From: Pseudomonadota bacterium
GTDB lineage: Bacteria > Pseudomonadota > Gammaproteobacteria > Eutrophobiales > Eutrophobiaceae
Assembly (NCBI GenBank): GCA_022574295.1
Contig: JACZSJ010000007.1
Location: forward strand, 1 to 51,279
Length of the DNA: 51,279 nucleotides
Direction: 5' to 3'
The notes below the pieces were generated by a model, which saw only the letters and a list, made by a program, of their open reading frames with translations, searched no databases and was not told the DNA's origin. The position numbers were made by a program, and so were the translations under genes. Below are positions 8,148 through 16,817 of the stretch, in pieces (position 1 is the stretch's first letter; each line of letters opens with the position of its first letter).

Positions 8148-10049
8148 TTAATTCAAACTGCTTGCATCCGATAACTCTGGTTTCCCATCAACGAACCGGG
8201 CCCAGATGAGTCTCCTGTGCACTCGACCCTCCTCATCAAGTTTTATGTAACCAGTCTTGCCCTCAAATTGCCTGGATGGTTGCAGGATGAGTTCAGCAAT
8301 ACGCGGTATCAGACGATAGGCATCTATACCAAAGGCATACAATCTCTTATAGGCAGAATGAGCCGGTTTGCGGTATCTTTCAATCATTCTGTTTAATGGA
8401 GAATATTCATTTTCCGGATCGATTATCCATGGCATGTCTATGAATAACACACCATTAATATCATTATCTGCACGTGTGTTTATAATACCCGTATAGATAT
8501 TGGAAATAGAGTACAGAGCAACATCTTCTGTCCCGTAGTAACGAAGCTGTGGAACCAGTTGTCTGGCTGTCATGGGTGGTACAGCCATGAAGATTAAATC
8601 TACATCCTGTCTGCGTCTTGTCTCGGTTTTTAGACTTCTTTGTAGTCTACTACGTAAGGCCTTACTTCGCTGTTTACTCTGATCAATATTGAGGGCACTT
8701 CTGATGGGATTGGCAAGTTCCTTAATATCATGCCCGAGTTTGACATGCCCAAGAATTGTTCCCCCAAGCTCCCGCCAGTGAGATACAAATGCATCATTGA
8801 TACGTCTGCCTCTTTCATCTTTCGTCGTGATGCTGATTGCTCGTGCATGACCATCAAACCATGCACGTTCTGCTACCTGTTTGGCTTCTTCTTCCGGTGA
8901 TAGGCCAAATTGTATGATTGCTGGCAGCGCTGACGTATTGAAATTATTTGCAGTATCCAGTTCGCCATCATATTGATTAAGCACCAGGGTCGTAACTTTT
9001 ATCTCACCGTGCTCAATCAGGTTTGATATCGCTGATTTTTGTAATGGCCCGACAATGAATTCAGCACCTTCAGCAATAGCTTGCTCATATGCTTCAACCA
9101 CATTGTCAGCATCAGTACTGTAAATTTTTATGATTGGTTTATCATTTCTTGACTCATACCATGCAGCCAGGAAACCTTCACGTATCGCGATAGAGGCATC
9201 ACTGTATTTTCCCGTGAATGGAAGGAGCAGGGCGACCTGTATTGGCTGTTTCGCTAATTGTCTGGAAATGTCAATGATTTCTGGAATGATATTGTACAGG
9301 GCAGGATGATCAGGATATCTTTGTTGCCATGTGATAACTGCAGATTCAAGATTCGCCGTATTCTGCAGCATGGTTTTGCTTATGATGGCAAGTTCCAGCC
9401 AACTAGTAAGTATTCCGGGATTATCAGATCGATATGCATCAAGTTCATCAGGTGACAAACGGGATAAATTTTGCCACAGACTTTGATAATTCTCAGAAAT
9501 CACCTGGGCGTCATCCAGGTATGAATTCAAAAGTATGCGTTCTTTAGCTGCGGCAAAGTATTCGTTTTTTCTGTGCAATATAGTTGCACGTGTTTCATGA
9601 TATTTAGCGAGTACAGGCCGTGGCGTATCGGCAGGAAGATCAATGTTTATCAGTGTATAGGCAGCCTCGGGGTCATCTTTTGCCAGTAGAATCTGTGCAC
9701 TATATGTATTTTTGAGAATTTTCTGTACGTCGCTTAGTTTTTCCTGTGGCAGAAGGTCGATGATTTGCTGGGCCTGATCTATCTTCTGGTCTTTAATCAA
9801 TGCATCTGTAGCACCCAATTGATATCTAATCTCGTTGTTCGGATCAGCTTTTGCGAGCGCCAGGTATTCTTCTGCAGCGGCGTAAAAATTCCCAGCCTGA
9901 TAAAGTTCTCTTGCATGTAAATTTGCTTCGGGCGCAGGAACGTCAGTATCAGGTTTACTTGTTTGTGGACCGCAGCCAGTCAAGCTCAATACAGTCAGGT
10001 TCAATAAAGAAAGAACCATAAACAGGAAGATAGGTGTATTGTGTCGCAT
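8148..10049 (-). CDS. lpoA: Outer-membrane lipoprotein LpoA, activator of PBP1A
   Basis: This 633-aa lipoprotein of the LppC family has a signal peptide ending LSLTGC (lipidated Cys26), an N-terminal helical TPR-like region (about 40-260) and a C-terminal domain with the periplasmic-binding-protein fold (about 270-620, IQVALLLPFTGKYSDASIAIREGFLAA onwards). In E. coli LpoA reaches through the periplasm to stimulate the bifunctional synthase PBP1A. It is first in the minus-strand group lpoA-yraN-diaA-dolP and divergent from rsmI across 78 bp that hold a 7+7 palindrome. Confidence 0.93.
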   Translation of the reverse strand: MRHNTPIFLFMVLSLLNLTVLSLTGCGPQTSKPDTDVPAPEANLHARELYQAGNFYAAAEEYLALAKADPNNEIRYQLGATDALIKDQKIDQAQQIIDLLPQEKLSDVQKILKNTYSAQILLAKDDPEAAYTLINIDLPADTPRPVLAKYHETRATILHRKNEYFAAAKERILLNSYLDDAQVISENYQSLWQNLSRLSPDELDAYRSDNPGILTSWLELAIISKTMLQNTANLESAVITWQQRYPDHPALYNIIPEIIDISRQLAKQPIQVALLLPFTGKYSDASIAIREGFLAAWYESRNDKPIIKIYSTDADNVVEAYEQAIAEGAEFIVGPLQKSAISNLIEHGEIKVTTLVLNQYDGELDTANNFNTSALPAIIQFGLSPEEEAKQVAERAWFDGHARAISITTKDERGRRINDAFVSHWRELGGTILGHVKLGHDIKELANPIRSALNIDQSKQRSKALRSRLQRSLKTETRRRQDVDLIFMAVPPMTARQLVPQLRYYGTEDVALYSISNIYTGIINTRADNDINGVLFIDMPWIIDPENEYSPLNRMIERYRKPAHSAYKRLYAFGIDAYRLIPRIAELILQPSRQFEGKTGYIKLDEEGRVHRRLIWARFVDGKPELSDASSLN

Positions 10050-10089
10050 TATTTTACTAAAGTAGTCCTGGTCCTAAATTGGTTTTACC

Positions 10090-10106
10090 GTGGTAATCGT
10101 TACCAC
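10090..10106. promoter_or_regulatory. Palindrome GTGGTAATCGTTACCAC between divergent lpoA and rsmI
   Basis: The 7-bp arms GTGGTAA and TTACCAC are perfectly inverted around TCG, 22-38 bp upstream of the rsmI start and 41-57 bp upstream of lpoA. The shape is that of a dimeric regulator site, or possibly a short RNA hairpin in the rsmI leader. The sequence shows no regulator for it, so the function is inferred from position alone. Confidence 0.4.
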
Positions 10107-10127
10107 ATTAGCTAAGCGGAGTTCTGC

Positions 10128-10976
10128 GTGTCAATTATAAAAGGTGCCCTGTACATCGTCGCGACACCTATTGGAAATCTTGGGGATCTCAGTCCCCGGG
10201 CCAAATCGGTGCTGGAAAATGTCGATCTTATTGTGGCGGAGGACACGCGCCACAGCAAGCCTATGTTAAATCAATTTGGCATCGAAACAAAAATTCACGC
10301 CTATCATGATCATAATGAGCGCAAGCAAACACCCGTGCTGATACAGCAACTGCAGGACGGAGCCTCCATTGCCTTAATCTCTGATGCAGGAACCCCTCTA
10401 ATTTGTGATCCCGGATACCATCTGGTGCTGGCCGCACACGCTGCAGAGTTACAAGTGATACCGATTCCAGGCTCTTCAGCATTGATCAGCGCTCTTTCTG
10501 CTGCCGGGCTTTCTTCTGAAAAATTCATCTTCGAAGGATATTTGCCGGCAAGGAAAATAGCCCGCCAGCAACGTTTACAATTACTTAAGGATGAGACCAG
10601 AACGCTGGTTTTCTATGAAGTACCACATCGAATATTTGCAAGCATGGAAGCTACGATCACTTGCTTTGGCGGTCAGCGACAGGCGGTCATTGCCAAAGAA
10701 ATCACCAAGCTGCATGAAAAAATTCGTCGGGGAACGCTGGCTGAGCTTATGAGGTGGCTCCATAGTGATAAAGATCTGAGCAAAGGTGAATTTGTTATTG
10801 TCATTCAGGGTGCAAAAGAAATATCGTTAGATAAACTCGAAGCCAGACGTATTCTGAAAATCTTGCTTGCCGATCGAACATTTAAAGAAGCAATCAGACT
10901 CACCAGTGAAATAACGCGAGGCAAAAAGAACGATATCTATAAGTTGGCTTTGGAGTTGAAAAAGGATGAGCACTGA
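10128..10976 (+). CDS. rsmI: 16S rRNA (cytidine1402-2'-O)-methyltransferase
   Basis: This 282-aa tetrapyrrole-methylase-fold enzyme 2'-O-methylates C1402 in the decoding centre of 16S rRNA; RsmH, encoded downstream in this window, adds the N4 methyl to the same base. Signatures are VATPIGNLGDLSPRA, EDTRHSKPML, SDAGTPLICDPGY and PGSSALISALSAAGLSSEKF. The start is GTG, with GCGGA 7 nt upstream. It is divergent from lpoA as in E. coli, and upstream of rnpB as in Pseudomonas. Confidence 0.95.
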   Translation: MSIIKGALYIVATPIGNLGDLSPRAKSVLENVDLIVAEDTRHSKPMLNQFGIETKIHAYHDHNERKQTPVLIQQLQDGASIALISDAGTPLICDPGYHLVLAAHAAELQVIPIPGSSALISALSAAGLSSEKFIFEGYLPARKIARQQRLQLLKDETRTLVFYEVPHRIFASMEATITCFGGQRQAVIAKEITKLHEKIRRGTLAELMRWLHSDKDLSKGEFVIVIQGAKEISLDKLEARRILKILLADRTFKEAIRLTSEITRGKKNDIYKLALELKKDEH

Positions 10977-11077
10977 AAGAAGAAATATGATCTTATTGCT
11001 GCGTGAGCTTTTGTAGGTGTGATTTATCTAAGGGTGACCTTTTTATGTTTCATTTCCCAGAATAGTGATGGAAAAGA

Positions 11078-11105
11078 TTGCTTGCAACTTGGCATTGGTT
11101 ATCTG
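11078..11105 (+). promoter_or_regulatory. Candidate sigma-70 promoter of rnpB
   Basis: TTGCTT (11078-11083), 16-nt spacer, TATCTG (11100-11105). Transcription would begin around 11112, a few bases before the first base-paired nucleotide of the RNase P RNA at 11117. The match is moderate; the position relative to the RNA is the main support. Confidence 0.45.
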
Positions 11106-11116
11106 AAACTGGCGAT

Positions 11117-11550
11117 AGGAGTCGGCCGGGTAATCGCTCTTTGTCTATGGGTTCGCCTATAGGCAGTGAGAGGAAAGTCCGGGCTCCATAGGGCAGGGTG
11201 CCAGATAACTTCTGGGAGGTGTGAATCTACGGAAAGTGCCACAGAAAATATACCGCCATTTGTTTCTTATGGGATTAGGTTCCTGTGAAACAAAATGGTA
11301 AGGGTGAAATGGTGCGGTAAGAGCGCACCGCGCTGATAGTAATATCAGTGGCAGGGTAAACCCCACTCGGAGCAAGACCAAATAGAGGGGCTCATTGCAT
11401 TGCAGAAAGACTTGGGCATTGCAACAAGACGTGGTCCGCGTTGTCCCTGGGTAGGTTGCTTGAGGTGTATGGTGACATACATCCTAGATGAATGATTACC
11501 TCCGCCAGCTTGCTGGTGGAACAGAACCCGGCTTATGTGCCGACTCCTGT
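11117..11550 (+). ncRNA. rnpB: RNase P RNA, bacterial type A
   Basis: This is the catalytic RNA that matures tRNA 5' ends. The universally conserved core is present: GAGGAAAGTCCGGGCTCCAT in the 5' part, GGTAAGGGTGAAATGGTGCG and TAAGAGCGCACCG in the middle, GATGAATGATTACC and ACAGAACCCGGCTTA near the 3' end. The ends pair exactly: AGGAGTCGGC (11117-11126) with GCCGACTCCT (11539-11548), forming helix P1, which fixes the boundaries to within a few bases. The length of about 430 nt is normal. It lies between rsmI and mraZ, as in Pseudomonas. The three-prime boundary is approximate; no strong terminator hairpin follows. Confidence 0.96.
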
Positions 11551-11736
11551 ATTTTTCACTAAAAAAACACCAAATTATGTCAATACCTGAAGTAAATTAT
11601 TAACTAATAATCTCAAGTTAATGATATCAAAAACCTTTAAGAAATTTAGGTACCGGTGTTCGTCATGTTTATTTACTTTTCATCGCTAAGTATCTGTTAC
11701 ACAGACACATTTTCCAAATAAAAACACAAAGTTTAC

Positions 11737-11765
11737 TTGCATCGAACCCTGCAAATACCTATAGT
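11737..11765 (+). promoter_or_regulatory. dcw cluster promoter (Pmra)
   Basis: TTGCAT (11737-11742), exactly 17 nt, TATAGT (11760-11765): a good sigma-70 promoter about 60 bp upstream of mraZ. The MraZ operator begins 8 bp downstream of the -10 hexamer, covering the start site, which is the expected repressor geometry. It probably drives the early part of the division and cell wall cluster. Confidence 0.75.
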
Positions 11766-11772
11766 TCGCGGA

Positions 11773-11797
11773 GTGGGTGATTGTGGGTAATAGTGGG
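11773..11797 (+). promoter_or_regulatory. MraZ operator, three GTGGG direct repeats
   Basis: GTGGG occurs at 11773-11777, 11783-11787 and 11793-11797, with 5-nt spacers and thus a 10-bp period. This is the known DNA-binding region of MraZ (TGGGN5 repeats), through which MraZ represses its own cluster in E. coli. The repeat number and phase match the consensus exactly. Confidence 0.85.
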
Positions 11798-11823
11798 TAA
11801 AACAAACATTTAGGGGAATTTCC

Positions 11824-12282
11824 TTGTTTCGAGGTTTTAGCACGCTCAGTGTTGATAGCAAAGGTCGATTAGCGATTCCTAGTCGGTATCGCGAGCGCCT
11901 GTCTTCTGAAACTGGAGGATGCCTGGTTTTAACCCTGAATCCAATGGATAGATCACTCTGGCTATACCCGCTGATCGAGTGGGAATTCATTGAAACCAAA
12001 CTTGCTGAATTATCAGATTTTGACAAACAGGGTCGCAGGACCAAACAGATGATGCGCGGCTACGCTGCTGATTGTCAGTTGGATGCTCAGGGCAGGATCC
12101 TGATACCGCAGGAATTGCGAGATTACGCTCAACTTAAAAAACAGGCTGTTATCCTTGGCCAGGGAAACAAGTTTGAGATTTGGGATGAAAGCGCATGGAG
12201 AGAACAACGTGATCAATGGTTGGAGCAAATTGGAGATGAGTCAGGCGAACCCTCCGATGCGCTTAGGTCATTGTCATTATGA
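11824..12282 (+). CDS. mraZ: Transcriptional repressor MraZ
   Basis: This 152-aa DNA-binding protein has two SpoVT/AbrB-like repeats, visible as DSKGRLAIPSRYRERL (about 11-26) and DAQGRILIPQELRDYA (about 83-98). MraZ forms ring-shaped oligomers that bind the GTGGG repeats just upstream, giving autoregulation of the dcw cluster. The start is TTG at 11824, supported by AGGGG 7 nt upstream and by the family N-terminus MFRG. It is the first gene of the cluster, 28 nt before rsmH. Confidence 0.95.
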   Translation: MFRGFSTLSVDSKGRLAIPSRYRERLSSETGGCLVLTLNPMDRSLWLYPLIEWEFIETKLAELSDFDKQGRRTKQMMRGYAADCQLDAQGRILIPQELRDYAQLKKQAVILGQGNKFEIWDESAWREQRDQWLEQIGDESGEPSDALRSLSL

Positions 12283-12310
12283 AGCGTTCCCCTGATGAGT
12301 TGCATGGGGA

Positions 12311-13276
12311 ATGGCCAGGAAAATAGCCAAAGGTAAGAACAACACGGAGTATCAACATACACCGGTATTGCTGAATGAAACATTACAAGGCCTCAAGCTA
12401 CGTTCTGACGGCATGTACATTGATTGTACATTTGGTCGCGGGGGCCATAGTCGCGCCATTCTTGACCAACTTGGTGAGTATGGTCGTTTACTTGCGTTCG
12501 ATAGAGATCCGGACGCTATCGCAGCAGTTGATCGACAATTACTGGATGATCCGAGATTCACACTTGTATACGGTTCCTACACCAGGTTGGAAGAGTCAGT
12601 GAGAGAATTGAACTTGATAAGAAAGATTAATGGTGTCTTGCTCGATCTAGGTGTTTCTTCTCCACAGCTCGATGATGCTTCACGAGGGTTCAGTTTTCTG
12701 CGCGATGGTGAACTTGATATGCGAATGGATAACGGTCATGGCATGACTGCTGCTGAGTGGATCAATCAGGCACCTGCAAATGAAATTGCACAGGTGCTCT
12801 ATGAATTTGGCGATGAACGATTTTCCAGGCGTATTGCAAAAGCCATCGTTCAACAACGGGATGAAACACCAATTACGAGGACCAGGCAACTTGCTGATTT
12901 GGTCGCGAAAACAATACCAGGTAAGGAAAAAAACAAACATCCCGCGACCAGAACATTTCAGGCAATTCGTATATTCATCAACCGAGAGCTGGAAGAATTA
13001 GATGCTGTTTTGATGCAGGCAATGCATGTGCTTGCTGTAAACGGCAGGTTACTGGTGATCAGTTTTCATTCACTTGAGGACAGGTTAGTAAAGAGGTTTA
13101 TGCGTACGCAATCTCACGGTGTCGATATTCCAAGAGAAGTTCCTGTGACGCATGATGTTTTCAAACCAAAGTTAAACATTATTGGAAAACCGATACGTTC
13201 CAGGCAGGATGAAATTGCAAACAACCCTAGAGCCAGGAGTGCTGTATTACGTATTGCCGAGTGTACAGCGATATGA
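12311..13276 (+). CDS. rsmH: 16S rRNA (cytosine1402-N4)-methyltransferase
   Basis: This 321-aa SAM-dependent methyltransferase (MraW) adds the N4 methyl at C1402 of 16S rRNA. Motifs are HTPVLLNE at the N-terminus, [14 protein letters not shown] for SAM binding, [35 protein letters not shown] and [15 protein letters not shown]. The stop overlaps the start of ftsL as ATGA. A plausible start lies 3 nt downstream of GGGGA, with weaker GATGAG further upstream. Confidence 0.96.
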   Translation: MARKIAKGKNNTEYQHTPVLLNETLQGLKLRSDGMYIDCTFGRGGHSRAILDQLGEYGRLLAFDRDPDAIAAVDRQLLDDPRFTLVYGSYTRLEESVRELNLIRKINGVLLDLGVSSPQLDDASRGFSFLRDGELDMRMDNGHGMTAAEWINQAPANEIAQVLYEFGDERFSRRIAKAIVQQRDETPITRTRQLADLVAKTIPGKEKNKHPATRTFQAIRIFINRELEELDAVLMQAMHVLAVNGRLLVISFHSLEDRLVKRFMRTQSHGVDIPREVPVTHDVFKPKLNIIGKPIRSRQDEIANNPRARSAVLRIAECTAI

Positions 13277-13536
13277 AAAATGTTTTCTTAATCCTTCTTG
13301 GAACCGCAGTATTTTTTTCCGCGATCAAGGTTGTAATAGCACGCCATGACACGCGTAGGTTGTTTGTGGAAATACAGAAATTGGAAAAAGACAGAGATAA
13401 TTTGAATGAAGAATGGGGGCGTTTGCAGCTGGAGCAGAGTACATGGGCAACGGATGCACGAATTGAGTCTGTTTCTAAAACAGAGCTCCATATGATTGAA
13501 CCCAAAACGCGATCTGTCATGCTTATTTTGAAATGA
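13273..13536 (+). CDS. ftsL: Cell division protein FtsL
   Basis: This small bitopic division protein forms the FtsQLB complex that activates FtsWI. From the ATG at 13273, which overlaps the rsmH stop as ATGA, it has 87 residues: a short N-terminus, one membrane helix ([21 protein letters not shown]) and a periplasmic coiled coil ([23 protein letters not shown]). An in-frame GTG at 13261 would add four residues. The identification rests on this topology and on the invariant position between rsmH and ftsI, since FtsL sequences are poorly conserved. Confidence 0.9.
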   Translation: MKNVFLILLGTAVFFSAIKVVIARHDTRRLFVEIQKLEKDRDNLNEEWGRLQLEQSTWATDARIESVSKTELHMIEPKTRSVMLILK

Positions 13537-13565
13537 CTCTGCGATTAAAAGATTAGAGACGGAAA

Positions 13566-15296
13566 ATGAGGGAGACAGGAAAAATAAAAGAAACGGGGAA
13601 AATAACTGAGTTCCCAATGCGGCGTTGGTTTTTACTCAGTATTTATACAATCTGTATGGCAGGGTTGCTTTTCCGTGCCATTGACCTACAGGTATTGAAT
13701 AAAGAATTTTTGCAGGATCGTGGCGATGCAAGAGCATTACGCATTGTAAAAATACCCGCACATCGGGGCATGATCACGGATCGTAATGGTGAGTCATTGG
13801 CAATTAGTACGCCAGTGAATTCGATCTGGGCTGTTCCAAAAAAGGTGTTGGCATCTGACTCAAGGCTGGATCAGCTTGCTAAATATCTGCAGATGAATGA
13901 TGAAGAATTAATTACCTTGTTAAAAGATCGGATTGGCAGACAGTTTGTCTATCTAAAAAGACATGTCGATCCAGCCCTGGCCGAAGAGGTCATGTTACTG
14001 GATATTCCAGGTATCTCATTACAGAGAGAATATCGTCGTTATTATCCTGCTGGCGAAGTGACATCCCATGTGCTTGGATTTACAAACATTGATGATTCCG
14101 GTCAGGAAGGTCTGGAACTGGCATATGACAGTTGGCTTAAAGGGTTGCCAGGCAGCAAACGGGTTTTAAAAGACAGACTCGGGCGCGTCATTGAAAACAT
14201 AGAGAGTATCCGCACACCGGATCCCGGCAAGCAACTGGTTCTCAGTATTGATAGGCGTGTTCAATATCTGGCCTATAGAGAATTAAAGACTGCGGTCAAT
14301 CATTATAAAGCACGTGCCGGCACATTGATCATGCTCGATGTGAATACGGGTGAAATCATTGCGATGGTTGGTCAGCCTTCTTATAACCCGAATAATAGAA
14401 CTGGTTTGAAGAGTGGTAATTATCGTAACCGTGCTTTAACTGATGTTTTTGAGCCAGGTTCAACATTAAAGCCGTTTACCATTGCTGCGGCTTTGGAAAG
14501 TGGCTTATATGATTTGAAAACGACCATTGATACGCGTCCTGGGTTTTTCAAAGTCGGTGATCATATAATCCGGGATCATAGAAATTATGGTGTGATAGAT
14601 CTGGCTACAGTGATAAAAAAATCCAGTAATATTGGTGCCAGCAAAATTGCCCTATCACTTGAACCACATTATTTCTGGACAAGCCTGGCAAGAGTTGGAT
14701 TTGGACAGTCAACCGGAAGCGGTTTCCCGGGAGAGGTTTCCGGGTTTTTAAATTCATACAACAACTGGTCTGAAGTTGAACAGGCAACCATGTCTTTTGG
14801 TTATGGCATGTCGGTCACTGCCTTGCAATTGGCACAGGCTTATATGGCATTTGCTACTGATGGCATGATGTTACCAGTTTCATTCTTAAAGGTAACGGAA
14901 CCTGTCAGCGCAAGCCGTGTGTTTTCTGTAAGTGTGGCCCGGCAAGTCAGGGGGATGCTGGAAACAGTTGTACAAAAAGGAGGCACGGGATATCGGGCAT
15001 CAATTGAAGGTTACCGTGTCGCAGGAAAAACCGGGACGGTACATAAAACTGTCGCAGGCGGTTATTCAGAAGATCGTTATCTATCACTCTTTGCCGGCAT
15101 GGCCCCCGCAAGCAACCCAAGATTGATCGCTGTGGTGATTATCGATGAGCCCCAGGGCGATCAATATTATGGAGGCCTGGTGGCAGCCCCTGTATTTTCA
15201 AAGGTGATGGCCGGTGCCCTGCGTTTGCTTGATATCCCACCAGATGATTTATCTGCGTTGAACGGACAGATAGTTGCCGCAGGGGGGTCTGACTGA
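13566..15296 (+). CDS. ftsI: Peptidoglycan transpeptidase FtsI (PBP3)
   Basis: This is the septum-specific class B penicillin-binding protein, partner of FtsW. The 576-aa protein has a short cytoplasmic tail, one membrane anchor (about 20-40), a pedestal domain and a C-terminal transpeptidase. The catalytic motifs are intact: S299-T-L-K302 (active-site serine), S353-S-N355 and K488-T-G-T491. The N-terminal tail repeats ETGKI twice. The stop overlaps the start of murE (TGATG). An internal ATG at 13617 would remove the repeated tail, but the longer start keeps a normal cytoplasmic segment. Confidence 0.96.
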   Translation: MRETGKIKETGKITEFPMRRWFLLSIYTICMAGLLFRAIDLQVLNKEFLQDRGDARALRIVKIPAHRGMITDRNGESLAISTPVNSIWAVPKKVLASDSRLDQLAKYLQMNDEELITLLKDRIGRQFVYLKRHVDPALAEEVMLLDIPGISLQREYRRYYPAGEVTSHVLGFTNIDDSGQEGLELAYDSWLKGLPGSKRVLKDRLGRVIENIESIRTPDPGKQLVLSIDRRVQYLAYRELKTAVNHYKARAGTLIMLDVNTGEIIAMVGQPSYNPNNRTGLKSGNYRNRALTDVFEPGSTLKPFTIAAALESGLYDLKTTIDTRPGFFKVGDHIIRDHRNYGVIDLATVIKKSSNIGASKIALSLEPHYFWTSLARVGFGQSTGSGFPGEVSGFLNSYNNWSEVEQATMSFGYGMSVTALQLAQAYMAFATDGMMLPVSFLKVTEPVSASRVFSVSVARQVRGMLETVVQKGGTGYRASIEGYRVAGKTGTVHKTVAGGYSEDRYLSLFAGMAPASNPRLIAVVIIDEPQGDQYYGGLVAAPVFSKVMAGALRLLDIPPDDLSALNGQIVAAGGSD

Positions 15297-16816
15297 TGAT
15301 GACAGCTGAAAATCTAACATACAGTCAAACACTCAGTCAGTTGTTGCAGGGCTTATTACCACTATCAAATCAGGATGATGTCAGAGTGACAGGCATTACT
15401 TCTGATAGTCGGCAGGTAAAGGCAGGTGATCTGTTTATTGCCTATAAAAATCCAGGTGTCATGGACTATGTGGAATCAGCAATTGATTCAGGTGCAAGTG
15501 CGGTTGTTGCAGAAGTAGATCAGCTACCAGATATTCCAAAATACAATGTGCCGGTGATTTCGCTTCCGCAGTTGAGCGCACAGGCAGGATTAATCGCTGC
15601 CAGATTTTTCGGACACCCAACGCATAATATGAATGTGATAGGCATTACAGGAACGAATGGTAAAACAACAGTGAGTTACCTTATTGCGCAAGCATCTTCC
15701 CTTATAGGTCGGGGCAAGAGTGGCCTGATTGGTACTTTGGGATATGGCCCATTTGATCAAATTAGCAAAGGACCCAATACAACACCGGAGCCGGTGACTT
15801 TGCAAAATATTTTTGCAAATATGTATCAGCATGGCGTTGATGTGGTTGCCATGGAGGTCTCCTCTCACGGCCTGGACCAATATCGTATTACAGGTGTTGA
15901 ATTTGATATTGCCGTATTTACAAATTTAAGTCGTGATCATCTTGATTATCACCAAACGATGGAAAATTACGCGGAGTCAAAACGACGCTTATTCAGTGAT
16001 TATTTGATCAGAAAAGCGGTGTTCAATCTTGATGATGAGTATGGCCATAAACTGGCGGATGAATTCCAGAACAAAATAGAGCTTGTGGGCTATACACTCG
16101 TATCTGGTAAGCAATACGACTTTCCTGTTGTCTCGGCAAATGTAGTTTCAAACAAGCCTACGGGCTTAATGTTGGACGTCAGCAGCCCCTGGGGGAAAGG
16201 GTTGCTGCAGTCAGACCTGATTGGTGATTTTAATGCCTCGAATTTATTGGCATCACTGTCAGCACTCTGTATGGCAGGTGTTTCATTCTCGGATGCACTT
16301 TCAAATTTATCAAAATGTTCAAGTGTCCCGGGCAGAATGGAATATTTCAGGCATGAAGGAATGCCGCTGGTCATCGTCGATTATGCCCACTCTCCCGAGG
16401 CATTAAGGCAGGCTTTACGGGCATTGCAATCTCAAACTTCTGGAAAACTCGTGTGTGTTTTTGGTTGTGGTGGTCAAAGGGACAAAGGTAAGCGTGCTGA
16501 GATGGGTCAGATCGCTGAAACCTATGCTGATCATATTATTCTGACCAATGACAATCCACGAAATGAAGCTGCTGAGACAATAATTGAAGATATTATCGGC
16601 GGAATAAAAGATCAGTCTCGGGTAATAAAAGAGCTCGATAGAAAAAAAGCAATCAGGCAGGCGATCCATTCTGCATCAGTAGATGATGTGGTTTTAGTTG
16701 CCGGGAAAGGCCATGAAGATTATCAGGAGATCGCAGGGGTACGATACCCTTTGAGTGATCGTTCAATCGTCAAACAAGCTCTGGGCGAGCCTGAAAGCGG
16801 TAATGTGGATGATTAG
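15296..16816 (+). CDS. murE: UDP-MurNAc-tripeptide synthetase MurE
   Basis: This 506-aa Mur ligase adds the third residue, expected to be meso-diaminopimelate in this group, to UDP-MurNAc-L-Ala-D-Glu. It has an N-terminal UDP-binding domain, the ATP loop GITGTNGKTTVSYL, the Mur ligase motifs EVSSHGLDQYRITG and NLSRDHLDYH, and the specificity segment TNDNPRNEA. The last contains the DNPR sequence typical of DAP-adding enzymes, so DAP-type peptidoglycan is indicated directly. It is coupled to ftsI by overlapping stop and start codons; two adjacent ATGs (15296, 15299) are possible starts. Confidence 0.96.
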   Translation: MMTAENLTYSQTLSQLLQGLLPLSNQDDVRVTGITSDSRQVKAGDLFIAYKNPGVMDYVESAIDSGASAVVAEVDQLPDIPKYNVPVISLPQLSAQAGLIAARFFGHPTHNMNVIGITGTNGKTTVSYLIAQASSLIGRGKSGLIGTLGYGPFDQISKGPNTTPEPVTLQNIFANMYQHGVDVVAMEVSSHGLDQYRITGVEFDIAVFTNLSRDHLDYHQTMENYAESKRRLFSDYLIRKAVFNLDDEYGHKLADEFQNKIELVGYTLVSGKQYDFPVVSANVVSNKPTGLMLDVSSPWGKGLLQSDLIGDFNASNLLASLSALCMAGVSFSDALSNLSKCSSVPGRMEYFRHEGMPLVIVDYAHSPEALRQALRALQSQTSGKLVCVFGCGGQRDKGKRAEMGQIAETYADHIILTNDNPRNEAAETIIEDIIGGIKDQSRVIKELDRKKAIRQAIHSASVDDVVLVAGKGHEDYQEIAGVRYPLSDRSIVKQALGEPESGNVDD

Positions 16817-16817
16817 C

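Noticed and set aside
11157-11381. 74-aa minus-strand ORF
   Set aside because: It lies inside the RNase P RNA gene.
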